Shown piece by piece: positions 8,087 to 8,203 of a DNA stretch of 8,203 nt (the first letter of the stretch is position 1; each line of letters opens with the position of its first letter). The notes beneath the pieces are model-generated. The model saw nothing but the letters and a program-made list of their open reading frames with translations. It was not told the DNA's origin and did not search any database. This DNA comes from Pseudomonadota bacterium. GTDB lineage: Bacteria; Myxococcota_A; Polyangia; Haliangiales; Haliangiaceae. The translations under genes and the position numbers were made by a program. Where the stretch lies: contig JAEYYY010000769.1 in assembly GCA_023430775.1 (NCBI GenBank), positions 1 to 8,203 on the forward strand. Reading direction: 5' to 3'.

Positions 8087-8203
8087 TTAGGCCTTCGCGG
8101 CCTGGCCGGCCTCGTCGCCGCCCTCGTCGTCATCATCATCCTCGTCGACGTCGGCGTTGATCTGATCTTCGTCCAGATCATCGTCGTCCTCGATGGGCGG
8201 CGG
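8087..8203 (-). CDS. infC: Translation initiation factor IF3, C-terminal tail only (partial)
   Basis: Only the last 38 codons and the TAA stop are in the window; the gene enters from the right edge. The tail starts PPPIEDDDDLDEDQ and holds 14 Asp and 5 Glu among 38 residues with one Lys, ending GQAAKA. No part of the conserved IF3 fold is visible, so the name rests on position directly before rpmI-rplT and on the known C-terminal extension of myxobacterial IF3 (the Myxococcus xanthus dsg product). Standard IF3 ends soon after its C-terminal ribosome-binding domain, so everything seen here is extra. IF3 keeps the 30S subunit free and checks the start codon and initiator tRNA. The frame is uninterrupted to the edge. 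Confidence 0.8.
   Translation of the reverse strand, partial: PPPIEDDDDLDEDQINADVDEDDDDDEGGDEAGQAAKA

Noticed and set aside
7939..8181. 80-codon minus-strand frame between rpmI and infC
   Set aside because: It runs through the hairpin and overlaps the acidic IF3 tail in another frame; no family resemblance. The IF3 frame has the sensible stop at 8087.

Overview
The window reads as one strand of a high-GC (about two thirds G+C by eye) chromosome from a Myxococcota or related deltaproteobacterial lineage. The clues are the gene order infC-rpmI-rplT-pheS-pheT with ihfA and tRNA-Pro further on, a strongly acidic C-terminal tail on the IF3 gene, the cysteine-rich insert in PheS, and a cytochrome/copper-monooxygenase lipoprotein with an Asp-rich linker of a type I associate with myxobacteria. 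The family-level placement (for example Kofleriaceae-like) is a guess. Every gene I accept lies on the minus strand, so transcription runs from position 8203 towards position 1.

Right part, 8203 to 3798, is the translation block. It holds the 3' end of infC (IF3), an untranslated spacer of 154 bases with a 17-bp hairpin and a possible promoter, rpmI (bL35), rplT (bL20), a 120-base spacer with a perfect 9-bp dyad and then an intrinsic-terminator-like hairpin, pheS, and pheT. pheS and pheT are coupled through a TGATG junction. The rplT-pheS spacer sits where E. coli has the pheM attenuator, but I find no Phe-rich leader peptide here.

Middle part, 3674 to 564, carries three genes with no evident role in translation. 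They are a lipoprotein that joins a c-type haem motif to a PHM-like copper monooxygenase, an uncharacterised protein with a C-terminal zinc-ribbon-like region, and a YhbW-type luciferase-like flavin oxidoreductase. They lie between pheT and ihfA, which are often close neighbours in other proteobacteria.

Left part, 475 to 10, holds ihfA (IHF alpha / HU family) and tRNA-Pro(GGG) with an encoded CCA. ihfA has a candidate promoter placed so that transcription would begin at the A of its ATG, that is, a leaderless mRNA.

I see no CRISPR array, insertion sequence, phage gene or defence system. Most of the window is ordinary housekeeping sequence. The parts worth a second look are the leader and hairpin structures, the cytochrome-copper oxygenase fusion, the zinc-ribbon protein, the IF3 tail and the leaderless ihfA.
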